Source: Ruminococcaceae bacterium UBA1448
GTDB taxonomy: Bacteria > Bacillota > Clostridia > Oscillospirales > Ruminococcaceae
Direction: 5' to 3'
Length of the DNA: 10,007 bases
NCBI GenBank assembly: GCA_002329405.1
Contig: DCTE01000190.1
Location: forward strand, 1 to 10,007
Part shown: one piece after another, positions 6,143 to 10,007 of the stretch
Layout: each line of letters opens with the position of its first letter
Numbering within the stretch: position 1 is the stretch's first letter
Notes under the pieces: model-generated
Database searches by the model: none
Told to the model about the DNA's origin: nothing
Seen by the model: the letters and a program-made list of their open reading frames with translations, nothing else
Program-made: the position numbers and the translations under genes

Positions 6143-6164
6143 CCCGTATTATTCGAAAGAATGC

Positions 6165-6180
6165 GCTTAATATATTAAGC
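6165..6180. repeat. Perfect 16-base palindrome at the XRE promoter
   Basis: GCTTAATATATTAAGC reads the same on both strands and begins where the -35 element of the regulator promoter would lie. Its size and symmetry fit an operator for a dimeric helix-turn-helix protein. It has no adjacent T-run in either direction, so it is not a terminator. Confidence 0.55.
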
Positions 6181-6186
6181 TGATTG

Positions 6187-6238
6187 AAAAAAAGCAGTAA
6201 AACCGGGAATAAACAGAAAAATTGACGGTTTTTGCAGC
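6187..6238 (-). terminator. Probable terminator after the GNAT gene
   Basis: On the minus strand GCTGCAAAAACCG pairs imperfectly with CGGTTTTACTGC (mismatches and one bulge, loop about 20 bases), followed by seven Ts. It is weaker than the other terminators in the window but lies in the expected place. Confidence 0.5.
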
Positions 6239-6264
6239 ATTTTACAAATATAAAGAGGTTGCAA

Positions 6265-6750
6265 TTATAATGGCCTTTCCATGCAAAACCATTCACTGTC
6301 ATACAAATGTGCCTGGCCCATTGTTTTGAATCCCATCTTCCGGTAAAGGGCAATTGCCCGTTCATTTTCCGGTGCTGCCAGCAGGCGCATCCCGTCAAAT
6401 CCCATCTCTAAAGCAGTTTGCAGGATTTTTTGCAGCATCCGGCTGCCAATTTTGGGGTGTTCACAGGTTGAACAGGCCCCAAACCGGGACAGTTCACAGG
6501 GATTTTCAATCCCGGCCCCCCAAAAAGGCAGTTCATTCAACTCCTCATCCGGCAGCAGAGAAGCAGCCGAAAGAATCTTTCCATCCGGCAAAGTCAAGAG
6601 ATACAGTCCGCTTCTCTGGATATCTTCCTCAATAAATTCCATCGACGGATACTCGTCATCCCAGGTGACTCCCGGCAGTTCCAGCAGGGAATGGTACAAA
6701 TCCAGTACCGCCTGTGCATCTTCTCTGCTTGCCTTCCGAAAAATATACAT
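6265..6750 (-). CDS. GNAT family N-acetyltransferase
   Basis: A 161-residue GCN5-related acetyltransferase that would move an acetyl group from acetyl-CoA to an amine; the substrate is unknown. Visible motifs: IFRKASREDAQAVLDLY (3-19) as strand 1 and helix 1, CELSRFGA (85-92) as strand 4, PKIGSRMLQKILQTALEMGF (99-118) as the acetyl-CoA-binding loop and helix, and NERAIALYRKMGFK (129-142) as the C-terminal helix signature. The loop is unusual: where most members have Q/R-x-x-G-x-G, this one reads EHPKIG, and a CSTCEH stretch precedes it. GGGAGG (6758-6763) lies 7 bases before the ATG. It has its own promoter and is flanked by terminators, so it appears to be monocistronic. Confidence 0.87.
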   Translation of the reverse strand: MYIFRKASREDAQAVLDLYHSLLELPGVTWDDEYPSMEFIEEDIQRSGLYLLTLPDGKILSAASLLPDEELNELPFWGAGIENPCELSRFGACSTCEHPKIGSRMLQKILQTALEMGFDGMRLLAAPENERAIALYRKMGFKTMGQAHLYDSEWFCMERPL

Positions 6751-6785
6751 CCGCTATCCTCCCAGACAAATATTTATATTATATT

Positions 6786-6813
6786 ATTGTAACATATTCT
6801 CATCTTTTTGCAA
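6786..6813 (-). promoter_or_regulatory. Promoter of the GNAT gene
   Basis: Minus-strand -35 TTGCAA (6808-6813), 16-base spacer, -10 TACAAT (6786-6791), with TGT just before the -10, the extended -10 form. It lies directly after the terminator of the upstream PRTase gene. Confidence 0.65.
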
Positions 6814-6827
6814 GACAATTCCATTTT

Positions 6828-6868
6828 AAAAATGGACATGCACCGCTGTCGCGGCACACGCCCATTTT
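6828..6868 (-). terminator. Long intrinsic terminator ending the alaS-HIT-PRTase cluster
   Basis: The two arms 6829-6846 and 6851-6868 pair over 18 bases on the minus strand, with about five G-T pairs, closed by a GACA loop and followed by TTTTT. The opposite strand also ends in TTTT, so it could stop transcription both ways. It begins 10 bases past the PRTase stop. Confidence 0.87.
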
Positions 6869-6878
6869 ACTGCAACGA

Positions 6879-7415
6879 TTATTTGAAAAACAGCGGAAGC
6901 TCTTCCAGATAGAAGATATCCTCTCGTTTGGCCGCGTCGCCTTCCGCAAGCACTGCTCCGCGTCCGACGATCTCACCGCCAGCCTTTTCGACCAGCTTTT
7001 CCAATGCTTCCAGACTCTCACCGGTAGAAATGACGTCATCCACAATCAAAACCCGTTTCCCGGTCAGTTTTTCAACATCCGTTCTTCCAAGTACCAGATG
7101 CTGAACATGCTGGGTTGTAATCGAATTGACGACCACCTCAATCGGGTCAATTGTATAGACTTTTGCTTCTTTACGGGCAATCACATGAGGTTTGCCGGAA
7201 AGAGCAGACATTTCATAAGCCAGCGGGATACCTTTACACTCTGCCGTCAAAAGCACATCAAAATCCGGGCTTTTTTTGAGCAGCTCCGCCGCTGTCGCTT
7301 TGGTCAGTTCCACATCGCCCAGCATGATGAATGCCGCAATATCCAATGTATCGCTGACCGCACAGATCGGCAGCTCACGGGTCACACCTGCCACATGCAG
7401 CGTATATGTTTTCAT
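6879..7415 (-). CDS. Type I phosphoribosyltransferase (adenine PRTase-like)
   Basis: A 178-residue enzyme that would join a base to PRPP in purine salvage or act as a PRPP-responsive protein. The PRPP-binding signature is RVLIVDDVISTGES (121-134), with the acidic pair DD and the TGES phosphate loop. DVLLTAECKGIPLAYEMS (53-70) and PHVIARKE (76-83) match the upstream parts of adenine/xanthine PRTases. The N-terminus differs from standard Apt, which begins with a different hood region, so the exact base is unsure; xanthine or another purine is possible. An AAAGGA site lies about 10 bases before the ATG. The gene follows the HIT gene after 48 bases with no terminator between, so they are probably cotranscribed, and a strong terminator follows. 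Confidence 0.83.
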   Translation of the reverse strand: MKTYTLHVAGVTRELPICAVSDTLDIAAFIMLGDVELTKATAAELLKKSPDFDVLLTAECKGIPLAYEMSALSGKPHVIARKEAKVYTIDPIEVVVNSITTQHVQHLVLGRTDVEKLTGKRVLIVDDVISTGESLEALEKLVEKAGGEIVGRGAVLAEGDAAKREDIFYLEELPLFFK

Positions 7416-7463
7416 TCCATACCATTCCTTTGTTTCAAGATATCAAATGACCCGTTTATACCA

Positions 7464-7805
7464 TTATCCGGGAGGCCATGCAAGCGAACGGCCGGCAAGT
7501 ACATGGAAATGCAGATGTCCGACTGTCTGACCGCCATCCCTGCCATCGTTGGCAACCACACGGTAACCGTCTTTCAGCCCAAGTTCATCAGCCAGTTTTG
7601 CAATCACCGCATAGATATGGCCGATAACCGCGCTGTTGTCTTCATTGACTGCCGAAGGGCCGGAAATGTGCTGCTTGGGCACAACCAGAAAATGGACCGG
7701 AGCCTGCGGATCAATGTCGTAAAACGCATAGCAGGTGTCATCCTCATAAACCTTTTTGGAAGGGATTTCGCCTGCGATGATTTTACAAAATAAACAATCT
7801 GCCAT
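7464..7805 (-). CDS. HIT family (histidine triad) nucleotide-binding protein
   Basis: A 113-residue protein of the HINT/PKCI branch: purine-nucleoside phosphoramidase or nucleotide hydrolase with AMP-type substrates. Seen: CLFCKIIAGEIPSKKVYED (4-22), the conserved N-terminus with a CxxC pair; HFLVVPKQHI (38-47); NDGRDGGQTVGHLHFHVLAGR (86-106) with the histidine triad His97, His99, His101; and the family-typical WPPG end. Length is normal and the gene is intact. ATG 7805 is chosen because AAAGGAGG (7813-7820) lies 7 bases upstream; the in-frame TTG at 7823 lies within or above that site. It follows alaS by 72 bases, with a weak hairpin in the gap. Confidence 0.93.
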   Translation of the reverse strand: MADCLFCKIIAGEIPSKKVYEDDTCYAFYDIDPQAPVHFLVVPKQHISGPSAVNEDNSAVIGHIYAVIAKLADELGLKDGYRVVANDGRDGGQTVGHLHFHVLAGRSLAWPPG

Positions 7806-7812
7806 CAAAAAG

Positions 7813-7820
7813 CCTCCTTT
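7813..7820 (-). promoter_or_regulatory. Ribosome binding site of the HIT gene
   Basis: AAAGGAGG on the minus strand, 7 bases before ATG 7805. It rules out the TTG at 7823 as start. Confidence 0.75.
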
Positions 7821-7842
7821 CAATTTTTTGAATTTTCAAAGA

Positions 7843-7864
7843 CAACCGGATAGCTGTCCGGCTG
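7843..7864 (-). other. Hairpin between alaS and the HIT gene
   Basis: CAGCCGGA and TCCGGTTG form an 8-bp stem with one G-T pair around a six-base loop, 13 bases beyond the alaS stop. It is followed by TCTTTG rather than a proper T-run, so it is at most a leaky terminator or a transcript-stabilising hairpin. No promoter for the HIT gene was recognised, which favours cotranscription with alaS. Confidence 0.45.
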
Positions 7865-7877
7865 CCATTTTAAACAA

Positions 7878-10007
7878 TCAGTCTTCCTTGGCCATCTGTT
7901 CAATCAGACCATCCAGAACAGCCATTGCCTCGTCGACCTTGAACGGATCACTGACACCACCCTGTGCAGTATCGGGACGTCCGCCGCCCTTACCGCCGGT
8001 TACAGCGCAGACTTCCTTGATAACCTTACCGGCATGGACACCCTTCTTGACTGCTTCGGGGCCAACCATGCAGACAAACATCGGTTTTTCCTTGCTGCCG
8101 CCGCAGATCAGTGTGCAGGAACAGGGGAACAGGTCACGCAGTTTATCGCCCATCATGCGGATGCGTTCAATCGGCGTGCCGGGAATCGAAACGTTGAATA
8201 CAGCGACCCCATTGACACGACGGACATCACGGCGCAGCTGCTCCAGCTGGCCATCAGCCAGACGGCCGTTAAGCATCGCAATTTCACGGGCACTGTCTTT
8301 CAGTTCTGCGGTCATCTGTTCCAGCTTATGCGGCAGCTCAGCAGGAGAAGATTTGACCACGGCAGCAGCAGCAGCCAGAGAGTTCTTGAGACCTTCTGCC
8401 ATCGACAGGAAATTGAAACCGGTAACCGCTTCAATTCTTCTGACACCAGCTGCAACAGAAGCCTCAGATACAATCTTGAACAGACCAACTTCACCGGTAT
8501 TGCCGACATGGGTACCGCCGCACAGTTCCATCGAATAATCACCGATCCGAACGACACGGACAGTGCTGCCGTATTTTTCTGAGAAGAGGGCCATCGCGCC
8601 TTCCTTACGGGCAGTCTCCAGATCCTTTTCATAGTTCTCGACCGGAACACATTCCATAATCTTATGGTTGATCATACCCTCAACCGCAGCGATTTCCGCC
8701 TGGGTCATCGGTTCAAAGTGGGTAAAGTCAAAGCGGACGACATGCTCGTCAACCAGCTGACCTGCCTGATGGACATGATCGCCCAATACCGCACGGAGTG
8801 CCGCCTGCAGCAGGTGAGCAGCAGTATGGTTGCGCATGATCGAGAAGCGGCGTTCAATATCCACTTCTGCGTGTACCTTTTCACCCAGTTCAACCGTACC
8901 TTCCACGACCAAGCCAATATGCACGATCTGGCCGGTCGGCATCTTCTTCATCGCGGTTACCCGGACAACGCCCTTTTCCCCACGAATCAGACCGGTATCG
9001 GAAACCTGGCCGCCCGACTCGGTATAGAAAGGCGTCTCGGGCAGAACAACCAGTACTTCGGCGCCTTCGGTTGCCAATTCGACCGGAGCGCCATTGCTGA
9101 GCAGTCCGGCAATCTCGCTTTCACAGCTCTTAGCTTGATAGCCGACGAATTTGGTTTCAACCTGCGGCAGGTCAAGCTGTTCGCTGTCCCAGGAAGAGCC
9201 GCCCTTTGCAAGGTAATTTTCACGGGAACGGGTCTTCTGTTCTTTCATGTAGGCTTCAAAGCCTGCAACGTCGACGGTGAAATTCTTTTCCGCGACAATA
9301 TCCTGCGTCAGGTCAACCGGGAATCCATAGGTATCATACAGTTTGAAGACATCTTCGCCGCTCAGGGTATGACCGTTATCAGCAGCAACCTTGTCCATCA
9401 GCTGACGCAACAGGTCAAGACCCTTGCCGATGGTCTTGTCAAAAGCCTCTTCCTCATTGTAGATAACCTTTTTGATATAGCTTGCCTTCTCGGTCAGCTC
9501 AGGGTAAGCCGACAGGTTTTCATGGGCAACGGTATCCACAACCTGATAGAGGAACGGGACGTCGATACCCAGTAACTTGCCATGACGGGCAGCGCGTCTC
9601 AGCAGACGGCGCAGGACATATCCACGGCCTTCATTGGAAGGAGTGACACCGTCTGCCAGCATAAAGGTGCAGGAACGGATATGGTCGGTAATGACGCGCA
9701 GAGAGATGTCGGTCTTTTCATTTTCACCGTAGTGAACGCCGGCAATCTCCGAGATCTTTTTCATAATATTCTGAACGGTATCAACCTCGAACAGGTTGTC
9801 GACATCCTGCATAATGCAGGCAATTCTTTCCAGACCCATACCGGTGTCGATATTGGGCTTTGCCATCCGTTCATAGTGGCCCTCACCGTCGGAGTCAAAC
9901 TGAGAGAAAACCAGGTTCCAGAACTCGACATACCGGTCACAGTCGCAACCGGGGCCGCAATCAGGTTTACCGCAGCCGCGTGCCTCGCCGCGGTCAAAAT
10001 AGATCTC
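7878..10007 (-). CDS. alaS: Alanyl-tRNA synthetase (5' end outside window)
   Basis: The frame is open to the right edge and gives the last 709 residues of AlaS, which charges tRNA-Ala and clears mischarged Ser and Gly. The family is about 870-880 residues long, so roughly 165-170 N-terminal residues are missing. Visible from the edge (counting from the first visible residue): EIYFDRGEARGCG and FWNLVFSQF (1-37) of the catalytic domain, GMGLERIA (about 56-63), the tRNA-recognition middle domain with GRGYVLRRLLRRAARHG (about 127-143), and the editing domain with the zinc-site motifs HTAAH (394-398) and CGGTH (496-500). The C-terminal DHHA1 part reads GGKGGGRPDTAQGG. All key editing residues are present and no frameshift is seen. 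An in-frame ATG at 9866 is internal, not the start. The HIT and PRTase genes follow on the same strand. Confidence 0.97.
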   Translation of the reverse strand, partial: EIYFDRGEARGCGKPDCGPGCDCDRYVEFWNLVFSQFDSDGEGHYERMAKPNIDTGMGLERIACIMQDVDNLFEVDTVQNIMKKISEIAGVHYGENEKTDISLRVITDHIRSCTFMLADGVTPSNEGRGYVLRRLLRRAARHGKLLGIDVPFLYQVVDTVAHENLSAYPELTEKASYIKKVIYNEEEAFDKTIGKGLDLLRQLMDKVAADNGHTLSGEDVFKLYDTYGFPVDLTQDIVAEKNFTVDVAGFEAYMKEQKTRSRENYLAKGGSSWDSEQLDLPQVETKFVGYQAKSCESEIAGLLSNGAPVELATEGAEVLVVLPETPFYTESGGQVSDTGLIRGEKGVVRVTAMKKMPTGQIVHIGLVVEGTVELGEKVHAEVDIERRFSIMRNHTAAHLLQAALRAVLGDHVHQAGQLVDEHVVRFDFTHFEPMTQAEIAAVEGMINHKIMECVPVENYEKDLETARKEGAMALFSEKYGSTVRVVRIGDYSMELCGGTHVGNTGEVGLFKIVSEASVAAGVRRIEAVTGFNFLSMAEGLKNSLAAAAAVVKSSPAELPHKLEQMTAELKDSAREIAMLNGRLADGQLEQLRRDVRRVNGVAVFNVSIPGTPIERIRMMGDKLRDLFPCSCTLICGGSKEKPMFVCMVGPEAVKKGVHAGKVIKEVCAVTGGKGGGRPDTAQGGVSDPFKVDEAMAVLDGLIEQMAKED

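Noticed and set aside
6821..6835. CCATTTT/AAAATGG near-palindrome as an operator of the GNAT gene
   Set aside because: Half of it is already the arm and T-run of the long terminator at 6828-6868, which explains it sufficiently.
6714..7793. Open frame of 359 residues on the plus strand across the GNAT, PRTase and HIT genes
   Set aside because: It crosses a strong terminator and three well-supported minus-strand genes, and its protein is rich in His, Cys, Arg and Phe with no motif, as expected of an antisense shadow.
7843..7864. Hairpin after alaS as a true terminator
   Set aside because: The stem is short and is followed by TCTTTG without a T-run, so termination is likely weak at best.
8664..9575. 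Open frame of 303 residues on the plus strand opposite alaS
   Set aside because: It is fully antisense to a conserved synthetase and has no ribosome binding site or known motif.

Overview
The window reads as chromosomal DNA of a low- to mid-GC Gram-positive anaerobe, most likely a gut Clostridia of the Oscillospirales type. The evidence is strong AAGGAGG-type ribosome binding sites, sigma-A-like promoters, intrinsic terminators after most genes, an ECF sigma/DUF4179 anti-sigma pair and a DUF4867-like protein. No tRNA, rRNA, CRISPR array, insertion sequence or phage gene was seen. All intergenic gaps are under about 220 bases.

Left part (1-2640): an alpha/beta hydrolase (minus strand, C-terminus cut by the window edge) and a cytoplasmic glycoside hydrolase family 2 enzyme (plus strand) are divergently transcribed from two near-consensus promoters in the gap 662-837. 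The GH2 gene ends at an intrinsic terminator. This is the only plus-strand gene.

Middle part (2654-5871): a DUF4867-like protein has its own promoter, and its leader carries two perfect palindromes. Upstream of it lies an ECF sigma factor plus membrane-anchored anti-sigma factor (DUF4179-type) unit. The sigma reading frame is broken exactly between its region 2 and region 4 domains by a single in-frame TAG, with an ATG as the very next codon. This is the most unusual feature of the window: recent pseudogenisation, a sequencing error, readthrough, or a two-piece sigma factor. The intact anti-sigma gene overlaps the sigma gene by 23 bases.

Right part (5914-10007): a small AT-rich XRE-type regulator has a palindrome next to its promoter, followed by a GNAT acetyltransferase with its own promoter. 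Beyond it is a housekeeping cluster read right to left: alanyl-tRNA synthetase (N-terminus outside the window), a HIT-family nucleotide-binding protein and a type I phosphoribosyltransferase. The cluster ends at a long bidirectional-looking terminator.

Functionally the window mixes housekeeping (alaS, HIT, PRTase), sugar-linked metabolism (GH2, possibly DUF4867 and the hydrolase) and envelope or stress signalling (ECF/anti-sigma). All family names come from reading the protein sequences by eye; no database search was run.
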